A stretch of 64,000 bases of DNA from Cymbomonas tetramitiformis (GCA_001247695.2 LGRX02029134.1:21898-85897); one strand, 5' to 3'; shown: positions 48,662-63,200, counted from the stretch's first letter. The notes: a model not told the origin generated them from the sequence alone. Numbers and translations are program-made.

Positions 48662-51600
48662 CATATTGTTCGCAGGTTTGCAGGTGGGCGCATAAGCGAC
48701 AGCGCTCGCAGTGATACTGAATATCTGCACAGCGAATATTGATATCTGCACGCTCGAATAATCGACAGCACAGAGATTGTGCGAGGAGATTTTTTATCGC
48801 GAACATAATCGCAGCAAATAGCGTCAGCAGAGAAGTCGTCTTGATTTTATAAGCGACAAGGTGTGCGCACAGTGTACGAACGCATGCAGTGATGTCAAAA
48901 ATTGCAGGAATGTCACAGTATGCGAGATTAAGATGCGCGAATGAAAATGATCGTCAGCACATATGATTTCATCAAGTGCGACTGGACGCACATAATTTCG
49001 TATAACAGCGCGCTCGCATTCGTCCATGCGACGTACATCAGCAATCATCAGTATGCGACGTACATCAGCAATCAGCAGTATGCGACGTACATCAGCAATC
49101 GATTTTGCAAATATGATCCTTTCGCACTGTTCGCAATAATCAGCGCGTACAATGATTTTTAGCGTGTCAGCACGATATCCATTTTCCATGATTTCATCAG
49201 ATACGATGGACGCTCGATTTTAGCGCGTACGATTCCTGATGTGTCTACATGCAGTGAGACATACATATGTGTACGCGCGTCAAAATCCTCTGCATAATGA
49301 TTGTATACTTGCAGGAATGCTGTGGACACATGATCGTTATACTGCTGTGGATACATACTCAATATGACAGATCATGAATAATCATCAGCATTCATGCTTA
49401 TCAGAAGCATAGTAATGTATGAAAAATATGTGTGTGCGGAGATTTCAATGATTACGGCATGCACACACACACATATGCACATATACTCACTTGCAGTTTC
49501 ACCAACATGCAGTACATAAAGAGTGCATTCAGCATTATACCATGTATACATTTTATGCTGAGTGACTGCAACACTGTGAATTGTGCATGCTTTACCAATA
49601 CAGCTTGACCACGATAACAGCTGTAGTATATATATATCAGTTTGATCACGCTAGCAACTGGTATACTAGCATCATGCTGTAATACATGAACATTGCATAA
49701 GCATATTGCAGTGCATGCTAATTATATTAGAACCCATGATAGTATAAGGTGCCTGAAAGTAGTCTTAACACCATAATTAGCTTGTCATGTCCTGGTGGAG
49801 CCGAGATGCTCTTCAGATCACATGTACATTCTATGGTGGATTACTGGATGGAATGCTCACCTGAGCTACATGTGAAATCTACCCAGCAACTCATTTTGTA
49901 ATGAGATCAACATGGAATTACAATAATCCCTAAACCTGATATATCACGTGAGATTTACTCAGTGCATGGTATGCTGACTGTCTTGCATGATGAATTGTCT
50001 AGGATATTGTAATATCCAGAACATATCCTACAGAGTGTGTAAAAGTGAACACACACACACACTGGCAGAAGTACTAGTCAGCAGTACTACACATTACACA
50101 TACACTGGCATTCATTATATATGTTGATATTCACTGACTCAGAGTGAATAGATCAATTATACTGTACATGATAATATGGATAACATTCCACAAACACATG
50201 TGCGTGTGGAATGTCAGTGATTGCGATAGATAAGGGAGCAGGATAAGACAACATGCTATAGGGCTGGATGGAGTTATCTCCAGACCCGAAGGCAAGATAC
50301 TGCACCCATGAAACAGCTGGTAACTGTTGGGTGCAGTCCACTCGTCATTCCACATATCATCGCTGGAGCAACAACAACAACTACGTTGCATATTGACAGT
50401 TGATTCAGATTTGATCAGATCAAATGCATGCAACTCTCAGATCAGTATCTACATGACATCTGACAATAGTTGTTGAGGACAGCACACACATACAAATGTG
50501 TTGTGTCAAATTGTTGTGATTGTATCAAGCAATGTCCAGATATGTTCTAAATAAGAAATATCATTTTGATAAATCTTAGAGCACAGACCTATGCTCAGAA
50601 CAAATCATAGATTGACAAATATCACTAAAGTGGATGTTCCTAAATGGATGTTCCCACTTAAGTTGATAAATCTATATATAATCAGAATGTACATTTGCTG
50701 TACATGGGTTTAAATCAGTAAAGCCCAGAAATGCTGTCAACCATAGATGTTGATATACAGCACAATTCACTTATTTGCCATGAAATTTGTCATGTGCAAA
50801 AGTGAAGTTTATTGCAGTGATTCTGTACTTTACATTCCACATACACAGAGATATGTACATAAATCAACATATATCTATATATATGTTGAAAAACGGCCAA
50901 AATCGGTGAAAATCTTTGGCGATTAATTTGAAAATTGAAAATTGGACCTTGTTTTATTTGATATTATGATTTTATACCTATTAAGGTATGAGAAAATCAT
51001 AATGACACATGTCATATCTCGTGTAACGCCCTAGATATTAGGTGTGGAATATATAGGGGTGTACATATTGCTGTAACAATAAATCGGTCAAAATGCTGTA
51101 CGTGAAATACATTTTGAAAATTTCAGAATTGATTTTTTTTGCTAAAATGAATATTTAGCTATCAAATAACAATCCCTGATTTATGCAGCATGTGTAACAC
51201 TCTGTAACACCCTAAAATTGAATGTGTGTGTCAGGGGTGTAACATACCCTCTGAAAACCACTTAACATTCAGTTAGGTATTAAATGCAGTTTTGCTTTAA
51301 AACATTTGCTAAATATTTATACTGCTTATTTTTTACCTATAGTAGGGTTACTGATACCATGTAACACCCTAATCACATTATTGGGTATATGGGCCGCTGT
51401 AACCTGACATGCCCAACAATGCCACTATAATTTCGATAGATTCGTGTTTGGCATTAACATATCATGCTGTATTCGACACAGACATGATTATATATCGTGC
51501 AACAACCCAAGAACTGTTGGGCAACAACCCTACAACTGTATGCGCTGCTTCCTATAAGGACTGCAAGCTATAAGCTATAAGCTATAAGGTATATAAACAA

Positions 51601-52446
51601 CCGGACTGCCTATGTATTCACACTTCCTCAAGGGGGGAAGAAGGTGGATAGGATTCACACATATCCATTTCATATTCCGATCTGGTGATTTCTGATGGAT
51701 TGCTTTTGATAAAATCACTGCATCCACAAATAACGTTGAAATCTGTACAACGTTAAATCCACCATCACTAATAAAGTGTAAACTCGGATGGGAAACTATA
51801 TCCCGAAACTTGTATTGAAAATGACTATTCCTTACAATAAAATATTGCACCTAAGGGAATAAGGGTTTCATCGTCTGAAATAGGAAAAGACTTTTACATT
51901 GACTTTAGTTCCTGAATCCAGAATCGCATAGAAAAAATGTCCTATCATGTGCAAATAGAAAGCACATTAGATTCAGATTCTGAGCATACAAATGGACTTG
52001 AATGCACTCGGGTTTGTACTAAGTTGCAATTGTCCAAAGTTTTATTCTGACATCACTATTTATTTGTGGAATAACATACAATGGTATAAACCATCCACAT
52101 AACAACCTCATCTCTTAACTTGTGTTTTAAAACAATCGCATTTCCATCCGACAAGTCTTTATCCAAGTTGCAGCTCGGCAAATCCAACATTGCATTTTGA
52201 AAACGTTGTGGGCTTTCCTTCTTAAATGCATATGCATATGAAAGCTCACTCTGTGCCCGGAGGCACAGCGTGAGCCGATATGCCTATGCGTCCGTATGTG
52301 TGTCATCGGGGGTAATCTGGGATTGGCACGATGACAGTGAAATTGGGCTTGAAATCACGATGAGAATGAATACCAGATGTCCGGGGTATGACACTATGAC
52401 AGTATGACAGTATGACACTATAGTAGTATGACAGTACTGTGGGGGG
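48662..52446. other. AT-rich right half of the TIR element (copy B), no convincing gene
   Basis: Counterpart of 10856-14640, with the 27-bp minisatellite at 49027-49101 and the 91-aa frame at 51575-51850 (minus). Confidence 0.5.
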
Positions 52447-52571
52447 GTGTATATTATATTATTCATTTGATTTCTAAAATACTTTTTAAAAAAAGCCAAC
52501 CTCCCACCTCCCACCTCCCTTTTTTAAATATTTTGTTGAATAAAAAAATACATATTGATATAGTAATTTAA

Positions 52572-53881
52572 GACTGCACCGTTACACGCCACATTTGCCC
52601 TCCGGTGGTGTCACCGCAGCTCCCACCACACTCTGTGAGCCAGCAGCTGCCTCCACACCGCCCCTGGGACACAGTGCCGATGAGGCCCTTGTGGGCACGC
52701 CCACCGATCACACCGTCTATACTGACGGTGCAACCGCCGCTGACACCCCTACATCTCTCAGCACAGCTCTCGAGGCCGACACTACAGTGGCCTCCGAGCA
52801 ACCGCCTACACCCGGTGCCCCTGACAGCTCCCCAGCCCCCTTGGATTATACACCATACCCCGGGCTTGAGAGTATTGGCCGGTGGGCCGATGTCTCCGAC
52901 TCAGACTGCGAGTCAGACACCGAGGGCTATCCGCCCCAACACACACCTCCTCCTCCTCCTCCAGTATCCGACACTGACGGTACGGTGCCTGCTCAGCCCA
53001 CTGCCGATAGGGCAACTACACGGGCTACAGCGGGCACCCTGCCTGCATTGGTGGACACCGACCGGCTGGCTGCTACCTCAGACACACACATGCAGCCCCC
53101 GGTCCCGTCCACAGTGCAGGCCTGTGCCGTCACACCGGATTTCCACTTCCCTCCTATCCCTGAATCTCAGGAGGACACCTCGGAGACCACTACTAAGTGG
53201 AAGCAGTTCATGGCAGACACCTCGATCCGCACTGACACACCTCGGCCACGGCCAAACAGCTCACACCCCCCAGAGCACTCTCAGTGGGATTTCTCAGTTA
53301 TGCCATCTCCCTCCTTCCAGCGGCTTAATCAGTTCCTGGAGAACTACAGCCTAACACACTCCTCATATTGCACCGACGACCCTGATGATGATTGGGCCCA
53401 GTTTGAGGTCTTTGATGACCACCATTTGGGCCCCACAGATCAGCATTGAGGTCTACGACCCTGCGGTTGCAGCGCCGTGGGGAGAGACCTCAGCTGCACC
53501 GACGGTGCCCCGCACTGTCACCACGGCACACCGGTGTTCCTCCCTCTGCTTGGGAAAGGCCGCCGTGCCTCCAACACGCACGGACACCTCCTTGTAGATT
53601 CAGGAGCCTCACATCTCCTCCTGAATAACAGGGAGCTCTTCACTGAGTTGTCCCCGTGCACCTCCAGCATGACCACAGCCTCGGATCAGCATTACAGGCC
53701 TCACAGTGTCGGCACAGCCTCCATTGATTTCCAGTACACCGACGGCACTTGGATCACACTCCCATTTCTCCAAGCCTTCTATGATCCAAATGCCCCAAAC
53801 CTCCTCTCAGTCCGCCAGATGCTCAGACACGGGGCCCGCTCCCCTGACTTCATCGACCTCACATGGCACCACGGTGCTTGA
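52572..53881 (+). pseudogene. Copia-type gag/protease fragment (copy B)
   Basis: Counterpart of 14766-16072 with one extra proline codon near 52953 (a CTC repeat change). The in-frame TGA lies at 53447-53449; the DSGAS protease motif follows at about 53598-53612. Confidence 0.65.
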
Positions 53882-54153
53882 ACAAGGCTACAATTCAAGC
53901 AATTGCAATATCTTTATGGCAGGAAAGATTGACCAGTAAATTAACAGGTTGAGCAACAGCTCCTCCAAATAGTTACTTCAAGTTAGAACAGCCTCCAAAT
54001 GGGCAGAATTCAGGTCTTATACTTTCATCAAGGCGCGCAGTTCATATCTCTAATCGATCTGTCCCATGTCGGCTGCCATATCATCATCTGCCACCTATAC
54101 AAATCCTAATCAGAGAATCTGCATTTGGACAATCCTAATCAAGACAGTTGATT

Positions 54154-54879
54154 TCATTGTCCCTTGCTGGTCTTTGCCTTCTTCCTACGAGGAGCCACGT
54201 CAAGCACTTCTTCGTCATCACTGTCACTGCTTAAGGTGCATTTCAAATGAGTTATATACTCATGTGTCCAACATCTCGGATATTTCCTGGGTTGCCTCTT
54301 CGTCTCTTCGGACACCCCAGCCTTATTCTCACCCATTGAAGTCAATCCAGTATCTGACCCAGATGGTTTCTTCGGTGGTACATGAACAGTCTCCACCACA
54401 GAGGCTGGGGCATCCTCAGATATGGCCTCAGACTTCTGCTCGGTGATAGGCTGATCCTCTGGCTGAACAGGTGAGGTCGGGGAGGTGCCCTTTGGCACCC
54501 AGATAATTTCACCCTTATCATCCATGATCAATTGCAGTCCCAGTCTCTTCAACTTTCGAGCTTCAGCTTGTTCTTCAGCATCGTCAGCTACCAAGTCATC
54601 GAACTCGCTGACGTCATCCTCGGTGTCATCATATTCAGGCGAGGCGGGCTCCCATTTCGGACTGGCAGTGTCCATGTCATGCTTACTGTTTGTGACACCC
54701 GCGTCATCGTTGTCATCCGAACCTGGTAGCTTCTCCTTACTGTCAGTGACACCCGCGTCATCATTGTCATCAGAATCTGGTAACTTCTCCTTACTCCAGG
54801 ACACAGCGCCTGTACCCGAATCGTCACTGTCCGTAGGCGCTGATGGGACGAGTGGGACTGCTTGAACTGCTACTTGCAT
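54154..54879 (-). CDS. Acidic nuclear-type protein with internal repeat (copy B)
   Basis: 241 residues, same as 16345-17070. Confidence 0.5.
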   Translation of the reverse strand: MQVAVQAVPLVPSAPTDSDDSGTGAVSWSKEKLPDSDDNDDAGVTDSKEKLPGSDDNDDAGVTNSKHDMDTASPKWEPASPEYDDTEDDVSEFDDLVADDAEEQAEARKLKRLGLQLIMDDKGEIIWVPKGTSPTSPVQPEDQPITEQKSEAISEDAPASVVETVHVPPKKPSGSDTGLTSMGENKAGVSEETKRQPRKYPRCWTHEYITHLKCTLSSDSDDEEVLDVAPRRKKAKTSKGQ

Positions 54880-55028
54880 ATAAAATACTTTTACTTATTC
54901 TAGATGAAATCCAGCAGGCGGAATATTCCATGTGAATCAAGATGGCTAAATTGTCCATTAAAAAACGATGGAATATTGTAAAGGAATATTACTGTATTAA
55001 AAGAAATCGCCTGCGGCAGCCACTTTCC
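54846..55028. repeat. Divergent-ATG repeat cassette 1 (copy B)
   Basis: Counterpart of 17037-17219; the left-pointing ATG starts the acidic-protein gene. Confidence 0.7.
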
Positions 55029-55035
55029 GTAGCAA

Positions 55036-55155
55036 TTCAGGACCTCCGATTACTTTTCAGGACCTCCGATTCGCATTCAGGACCTCCGATTAGCATTCAG
55101 GACCTCCAATTAGCATTCTGGACCTCCGATTAGCATTCAGGACCTTCGATAAGGA
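55036..55155. repeat. 20-bp minisatellite, six units (copy B)
   Basis: Same six 20-bp units as 17227-17346. Confidence 0.92.
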
Positions 55156-55262
55156 TTCATCTAGAACCAGCAAAATTAGTTCCCATGCAAGTACCAGTGC
55201 AAGTAGTCCCACCAGTCTCACCAGTCCCCTCAGTCCCACCAGTCCAACCAGCCCCTTTCGTA

Positions 55263-56210
55263 CAGTAATACCTCACCTTTAAGGAAACAGGAATTTGGAG
55301 CCAGCCTAGCTTTTTTCGTATTTTTCTGACCCCCCCCCTGCCAGCGTCAGCCTCTTACCGAAATTACTAACGAATAGGAAACGCGATTCGAGCGTCAGCC
55401 AGCCTCTTCTCTTAAATCCATTTCTTTTTAGGGACTGGAAAGCGCAGTCAGCCAGCGCATTCTCTTAAATTCAGCATGGATCCGAGCAGTCGCCAGGAAC
55501 TGCGAGAATTGCATGCTGACTTGCAAAGTGGGATGATTAGTCAGGAAGACTACGACGACTTGAAGTCGATAGTCATATCGCGTATCAAGGCCAAAGCGCC
55601 ACTCAATGAGAGTCCCAGCGGTGAGACCGAGAAAGCGTCAATGCAGAGTGACACGGTTGAGTTGGTTGAAGACTCGGATGAGGACCTTCCCGAAATATAG
55701 GTTGAATTTCAGCCTATATTTGGGTGAGATTCCTATGGCGTGTTACGTGTTACGCGTAAAACTCACAAGGCCCGAAATACGTAATTTACGCGTAATTTGC
55801 GCCCCGCGTGAGACACCGCGGGGGGGGCGTATCATGCAACATAGGACTGTAGCTATCGTGCATTAACCAATAATCCTTAATAATAAACGCGGTGCAGAAA
55901 AAGCCTTTATTTGCCATTGAAAATTTTCAGAATTTCATGAAATATCGACTATAATTTCCTTAGATTCAGCTACAATTTCCTTAATAATAATGGAATTTTC
56001 TGATGTTCAGCTAGCCTTCGTTTCCTTAATATGACTTTCCGATTTCCGTTAACGAAATGATTCGGCAGCCTTCATTTCCTTATTTGGGTACATTTTCTTA
56101 ATGTTTTTTTTCCAGCCCAGCTTTTTCCGCATTTTTCCGACCCCCCCTCCCCCCCCGAAAAGCTGGCTGTTTCCTTAACCCAGCATTTCCTTAAATGTGA
56201 GGCACTACTG
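55263..56210. mobile_element. Pogo/Tc1-mariner-like element, TA target (copy B)
   Basis: Same CAGTA-type ends and TA flanks as 17454-18398; 948 bp because C and T homopolymers near 56106-56155 differ in length. Confidence 0.7.
55476..55700 (+). CDS. Small SHOCT-like ORF in pogo-like element (copy B)
   Basis: Identical to 17667-17891. Confidence 0.4.
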   Translation: MDPSSRQELRELHADLQSGMISQEDYDDLKSIVISRIKAKAPLNESPSGETEKASMQSDTVELVEDSDEDLPEI

Positions 56211-56376
56211 TATTCGTATTTGTAAAGGGCACGGACAAGGTCAGGAAATACTCAGTAATATATGATAAATCTTCGAATACATGTACGTTCGCCACACGTG
56301 CACGGCTTCGGTACAAAAATTTGAGTTTCTTTTGTACAGGTTGTCGACAACGCGGGCAACCATTAAACACGGGCAT
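56191..56376 (-). pseudogene. RING-finger remnant, N-half replaced (copy B)
   Basis: Only NGCPRCRQPV and the downstream arm sequence remain; the preceding half of the zinc finger is replaced at about 56371 by unrelated or strongly diverged DNA. Confidence 0.4.
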
Positions 56377-56640
56377 TAATAATTATTGCAAAGGTCAAAC
56401 ACTTACTAAGGCGAAGAAAAGGATCGCAATAGTTGAAACACTTTCTTGCTAAAGCGCACGTGGACGTGGGGTCGTATACAGGTTTCAAAGATGGAGTCAT
56501 ATACTGAAGGTTCTGATTCAAGCTGTGCACCCTTGCAAAAGCGAACCAATGGTACTGCGGACTGGTGGACTGTGACTATAACTGGTGGACTTGTGACTGG
56601 TGGACAGTGGCTGAGGACTGTGGACTAAAAAGACTGGTGT
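56371..56640. other. Segment unique to copy B
   Basis: Replaces about 18548-18765 of copy A. It removes the right palindrome arm and brings a different run of GGACTGGTGGA units. On the minus strand a short part (encoding KCFNYCD) resembles the copy A KCFSYCD, so it is probably a diverged member of the same repeat joined by recombination. Confidence 0.7.
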
Positions 56641-57239
56641 GACTGTGGACTGGTGGGACTGGTGGGACTGGTGGTACTACTTACACTGGTACTTGCATGG
56701 AAACTAATTTTGCTGGTTCTAGATGAAATCAAGCAGGCGGAATATTCCATGTGAACCAAGCTGGCTAAATTGCCCATTAAAAACGCGATGGAAATTTGCA
56801 AGGGAGTATTCCTATATTCAAATAAAATTGCCTGCGGCAGCCAGTTTTTAGGTGTACTTATTGTGGGGCGGATGGGAATAAAGGCACCGGAGGGATTGGT
56901 GGGATTTGTGGGACTGGTACATGCATGTAAACTACTTATATACAGGCGGAATATTCCATGTGCATCAAGATGGCTGAATTGCCCATTAAAAAAACGTTCG
57001 AAATTTGTAAAGGAGTTTTCCTGTATTTACAAAAAGATCGCCTGCGGTAGCCAGTTTTTGGGTGTACTTGTCCGGTTAGACAAATGGGACTGGTCAGACT
57101 AATGGGACTCACGGGTCGGATGGGTCGGATGGGACTAATGAGAATGGTGACACTGATTATACTAATGGGACAGGTGGGTCCGACGGGACCGGTGGAATTG
57201 ATGGACCGAAAGAGGCTGCTGGCCCTTGTGGGACGGATG
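56641..57239. repeat. Cassettes 2 and 3 with GGGACTGGT arrays (copy B)
   Basis: Counterpart of 18792-19390. The right-pointing cassette bodies lie at about 56733-56845 and 56943-57071. No gene seen. Confidence 0.65.
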
Positions 57240-60200
57240 GGAAAAGAAAAAGAAAAAAGAAAAAGAAAAAATGTGACTCTTCCTACTGGAAGCGTGATAT
57301 TTGAAGGTGCACAGCTGTTACGCCTGCCCCTAGTCACATGCACAATCAAGGCGGCTTTTTACTGTTTTTTAGAGCCTTCTCCTTCTCCGACCTGCTGTGT
57401 GAAATCAACATCTTGGCAGCCCATTCCACCGCGATGCTACTGATTTTCTTGAGGAGGGCCTCCGCTTCCTTCTTGTTGAAGCCTAGGTGTTGCGTGAGAG
57501 CCCTTGCGTTGTGTTCATATACCGACCCCGTGGTTCCGAAAACCATCGGGTGAAAGAACACTTTATAGCCTTTGGATCTGAGTAGTTCCATAAGGGGCTC
57601 ATACTTGTTGAGTTTATCGTGAAGGGACACATACCAGCGAGTGTCCCACGTGAAGGCCTCCTCTATGAGGTGGATTTCTCCCACATCCTCCCTGTGGGTG
57701 TTTTCCGGCCTGCCTGGGGGGGCGTCCCTGACGTCCTCTGCACCCTTGATCATGACAATATCCAAAAAGTGTGGTATGTCGTCTGGGGGGTCCTTCGCCC
57801 CCGGGTGGTCCCTTCCGTCCCTACGGCACTGACCCCTTTTGAGTACGAAGTCCGGTATCGGGCGGGTACATTTGTTAGTCCCGTCGAGCCCAGCGTGGTG
57901 CGCGATCCAGATCGGACTGGCGCCCGTTCGTCCCTTCCTGATCGCTTCGTAAAGGGTCCTTGCCACTTCGTTGTGCCTGGCTGTGGCCATGTTCATGCTG
58001 GTCTCGTCTTTGCATCCAGCCAGCCTGTGTGCCGGAGTGTCCCTCCTCCCGCAGAGGGCGCAGTCCGGGACCGGATATTTGTTCGGCCATATGAGGTGCT
58101 TTCTGGCAGTCGTCATGAGGACCCCAAACCGGCACCTTAGAATCAGGGACCTGAGCGTCGGTGGAGTAACCTTCCAGAAGTGATTGGATATTCCTGGTAT
58201 CGACTTGTCCTGGAGGATTTCCTGCGGGGGCTCCTCCAGTCTTCTTCCCATGTGTGTCTCGACTGCGGCAGCGTCTGCGTGGCTTGTGGCGGCCCTGTCT
58301 CCTTTTCTCCGGTGCATGGCCTCCCGGTCCCTGTTCCTCTTTCTTTTTCTCTCTGGGGCCGCCTCCTGGTAGGCGTCTATCGCTTGTTGTGGAACGTCCG
58401 TCAGGTTCTGGAGTTCCGACTCTCCCAGGTCCATCTCCATCATCGAGCGGCACAGACCATCAATTGGGTCCTCACGTTCTGCCTCCTCTATCGCTTGCAT
58501 CATCTCTCTGTCTGGTGAGTTCATGGCCCCCCTCTCGCCCATGTCCAGAGGCGGCCCCCGCGTCTCATCGAATTCCCAGAGTAGGTCCCACTCGTCCTGA
58601 GTGGCCACTTGATCCCGCGGGTGTACCTGTTCCTGGTCGCCCGGCTCCCGTCGCTCCGGCGGGTCGTCTTGGCTCCGGGGAGCGTGCTGGAGTTCTTCCA
58701 GGAGCATCGGCTCCTGGGGATTCTCCCCTGGTGTCCCCATTTCCACGTTCTGTCGGCCCCGGTCGGGGCCTTGGGCTGGCCCTGGGGCGCCGGTCGTGGG
58801 GTTCTTTGTCATAGAGCCCTCTGCTGAGATAGCTCCCTCCCGATTTCCCCTGCCGGGTGTTCCCCACTCTTCCCACGGGCTGCTCGGGGGCTGTAGCCAT
58901 TTTCTCACTGACTTGTGCTGTGTCGCTTTTAGTGCAATTCTTTCTGCCACATACCTTTCCACCGCCCCCTCCCCTTGCAGGGGCCTCATCGATTCACCAT
59001 CCCGGGCATTGGCCACGAGCGTGTACATGGTCCTGTTGTCCCATGGGTCAATTTGGGTGGTGCCCTCCTGGTTCTCTGCTGCCTGTTTGGCCGCCTCATC
59101 TGCCTTGTCGTTGCCCTTCACCCCCGTGTGGCTTTTGACCTTCCTGAGTGAGACCTTCGTTCCCTGGCTGTTATGCTGTTCTACCAGGGAGAGTATATCC
59201 TCAAGCAAATCCCTGTGTCTGTGGCCCTCCATCGTGTGGGGTCTGGATAACATGTTGAGTATTTGGTACATACTGCAGAGGCTGTCCGTGCAGATTGCTA
59301 TCTCGCCCGGTGTTGTGCATTCTCTGGCCCCGAGTGCCGCGTGGATCGCCAGGAGTTCCGCCCTGTTGATGGTGAGGTGTCCACCCGTCGACCACGTGCC
59401 CCTCCAAGTTCTGGGGTTTTCATCCCCTCTGGGGTCCCAGTAGGCCGCTCCCACTCTATGTAACCCCCCTTCTTCCTCTGGGTCCAGTCGCGATCCATCC
59501 GTATAGAGGAACGAGGTTGCATCCCAGGCTTTGTTGATTTCCTCTAAGGTTCTGGAACGTCCGGTTTTGTGCTTAATGGGACACGTGGGGAACCTCTCCC
59601 TTACTTCCGTGTGTCCCCTGTCCCTGTCTTGTCTGCTGAAGAGCATGGGAGTGCGCTCCATTGCTTTCAGCCATCTGGCCCTCGAGTCCTCTTTGATCTT
59701 GTCCAACGGCCATGCCGTGTTCGCCTCATGGTACTCCGTGATCGTGACCTCGGCGAGTCCCCTGTCGCGCCATGTTTGTCTCATGGCCCTCGCCGCCTCC
59801 GGGGGGCGGTCTTCCTTGGGGACCTCACCCCCTTCGTTCCCCCATCCCTGTCTGCGCGACATGCTCGGTATTTCCCATTTTCTCATCGGGTGAGGGTCGA
59901 AGATCATGTCGTGTTGACTAGTGCTTTCCATCGCGTTTTTGACCGCCGCCATGTCTGACACTGCGTCCGAGGTGTGGACCCTCGGGTTGGCCGGTCTGAG
60001 GTTCCGAATCGTGTGGTACTTACGGACCGTGCAGTACGTGCTGCGCTGCAGGGCCTTCCCGACTAGTTCCGCTGCCCCTTCCGGGTCCGGGCAGAATTTT
60101 TGCCATCCCTCTGCGTTGGCAACAACTAGGATCCTAACTCCCCAGTTGCTGTAGTCCTTCTTCGTGACGCCTGATACTGTGGTGCCTCCCCAGTGGTCTG

Positions 60201-63200
60201 GGGGAAGGAACGTAAAGCTTTTTCTTGGGATCACCCCAAATTCATGTATCCTAGTATCTCCATACCTCCTGCAGTATGCCTTGGCTGGCGTTCTCGTCCA
60301 GGCCGGATAAATTCCTACCCCCAGTACCGGGGTTTTCGCCATGGTGGACATCAGGGCCTCCTTAAGCGCTTTGTCCAGGTCTGCCGCTGTGTACTCCGGG
60401 TTGAACTCGAAGGCGCCTAGCTCTCCCCATTGGGTGTCCCATGCGGACCCTTTGGATCCGAAAATCTTGTCCCTGTCGAACTTGGAGCAGTATGTCGCCG
60501 TGTGGCTGTGTACGTTGAGCGGCGACGCGAATATCTCCGCTTGGATCCCGAAGGCCTCCTGGAGCGCTTGCATAATTTCTGGAGGGAGCGTCCAGTGATT
60601 TTGCAGTGCAGTTTTCTTGACTTCCTCCTCCTCCTCGCAGGAATATCTTTTGAGCAGGAGGACTACTTCTGTGGCGAATCCGTGGACTGTGCCTAGCTGT
60701 GGCTCCCGCTCCTCGAAGGACCGCCGTCGCTCTTCCCCCGCCCTTGTATGGGTCTGATCTGCGCTGTCCGTGCCCGCCGCGGCCACATATCTGTCGTAGA
60801 GCCTATCGAGTACCTCTTCTTTGAGGGCGCCTACCATCTTGCCTCGCTCGTCGTGCGCGAACACGTGGTGCCTGCCTGTCTCTGTCGTGAGCGTGCACTT
60901 GCCCGAGGGTGCTGCGTCCCAGTCTGGGTTAAAGGGTTCAGTGTCTATGTTGAGCTCGGTGACCCCCGGCCAGTAGTGGGCATGCCTCGTGGGAGTTCCT
61001 GACAGCGGTTCTCTTTCTGTGGGTCTCCGAGCCTGCTGTGCTTCCCGCTCCTTGTTGTGGAACGTGTCGGTCTCTCGTTCGGCCCGGCTCGGGTTCATTC
61101 CCGCAATTCCTCCTGTCAGTAGTGTGTCCTCTTCGACCCATGCCTCCCCTTGTGGGCGAACTGGCCCAAGCAGGTATTCCCTGCTTCCCCAGTGCGTCCT
61201 AACCGCTAGGATCGTGGTGCTCTCGGACGCCTCAACGGCCTGGGGTTCCTCCTCCGTTTCTTCGAGCACTTCCGGATCATTGGCAACCGTCGGGCCAGCG
61301 CCTACCGAGATCTCCATGGTGTCGATCCTCCACCACATGTTCCTGTTCCGGCAGTCATTAACAGGGGGGTGCGTTGCCCATGCGACCTGTTCACTGCTTA
61401 CGAGGTGCGTGGTCATCAGCCTAACCGCGTCCCTCGGGAATCCGATTTTGGCCGCATGCTGGAACAGCTCCCCAGTCCTGACATCTCCTTTGGACAATTG
61501 AGCGAGGACCCATGTCCTCAGCATCATGATCTGCGCCGCGGTCCCCTTCCATTTCGTGCCTCTGCCGTCTTCCAGGCTAACCTTTGTGACCTGGTGGGGG
61601 CTTGTTTCCCTCTGGGGCGTCTGCGCAGGCGGATTCGGCCTGGGTCTGATCTCCTCGCTCTCCACCGTGGCCTGGGGGCTTTGTATGATCTGCCTGGTCC
61701 TTTTCTCACCGACCTTCGGGAGCTCCCGGGCGTGCCTGGGGGTTGCTGGCACCGTGTTTGCCTGGGTCTGCCTGGTCGGGCTCCTCCCGACTTGCATTGG
61801 CCCCGCGCCAGCCTCTTCCTGGATTTCGCCATCCACTTCCTCGAAGGAGATTGGGTCGTGAGTCTCTCCCTCCCCGTGGAACACGTGGTGGCGCTCCCGT
61901 TGTTCCAATTCTCCTATGCGCGCCATGATTGGGCCTCTCATGGCTTTCCTGTATCCCTTGGAGGTCGTAGCTTCTCCGCCCTCCGGGGGCCCATGCAGCC
62001 CGATCCAGGACTCCCACTTCTCTCCTGTGGTGGACCTGTTCCATTCCTGCCACTTGTCAATCATGTAGCACACCCAGACGCCGCATTGGTATCCGTCCCG
62101 TTGGTGTGCGACCCCCATGTTGGAGACCGTTACGTTGACCGGCGGCCATCCCAGCGGTCCTGCCCACTGTCTCAGCGCCGTCAGTAGGCGCGTGTCTTCC
62201 CCCCCCATTGGGTCGTAGAGGTAGATTGAAACACTGGTGTCCTCAATTTTTCCGAATAGGAGCACATTCCAGTGGCTGCCGTCGCAAGTCAGGACAAAGG
62301 AAAATCCCTCGTCCCGGACCGTTTCCATCGTGTTGCGCATCTGCGCCTCGTATTGTTCCGACTGCTCGAACTCGGTTCCGTTGAGGGCATCCGCGAGTTT
62401 CGTTTGGTGCATCGACACTGTGTCCAAGCCTGTCGTGCAGAGGCTGTGGGTTTCCACTTGTATGGAGCTAAGCCACGCCTCCCTGCCTCTGGTGTCCGAG
62501 AAGACCCCTTCCGTCCTGTGCCTGGGGGTGCCCTCCCCCTGGGGCTCGTTTCCTCTTCTTCCTCCCCCCTTCAGGAGGCTGTCCGCATGGGACCCCTCAG
62601 AGCGGTTTCTCCTCATCGCCCTCCTGCTGTCCATCGCCTCCTTCTCGGTGATTCTCGCTCCAGCTCTGGCTGCGTGTCGCAGGTCTGAGAGGAATTTTTC
62701 CGCCTCGGTTTGCCTGGGTCTCACGCCCACGGAGTCCATTATCATGACTCTACCCCCCGGGTCCTCACGCAGGGTGGGTCTGACTCCAATATCGTGGCAT
62801 TTAAAGGCGTCTTCGTGGTCTTCCTCGTCCTTGGCGCAATAACCTGTCGTCATTTGTTTTAAGGCGTTTTTGGCCTGCATGGAGGGCGTGGGGGGTCCTC
62901 TTCTTCCTGCGTGCCACAGCGATCGCGGGCCCCATTTGGATTGAGTGGGGTGGAAGCCCTCTTCCCAAGTGGTTAGTTCTTCCCCTTCGGTCGCCTGGGG
63001 TTCTGCCAACCTTTGGAACCCTAGAGCGTTGTGTGCCTCTTTGGACGGCATAAACTGGGGCTTGAGGGTGAGGTTCTTCGGGTTGTCCCAGAATCGCGCG
63101 TCGTTGGGCTTGTCAGCGAGCGCTTCGCATATATATGGGTACAGCATGAGCATGAAGGTTCGCATGCGCCCTTGAAACCTGGCGGGGACTTTTGCTTTTG

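Larger units (their letters stand above)
38257..52571. mobile_element. TTAA-ended TIR element with virus-like genes (copy B)
   Basis: Counterpart of 451-14765 with the same TTAA tips, the same three nested LTR elements at the same target sites, and the same broken and intact genes. All insertions therefore predate the 37.8-kb duplication. Confidence 0.7.
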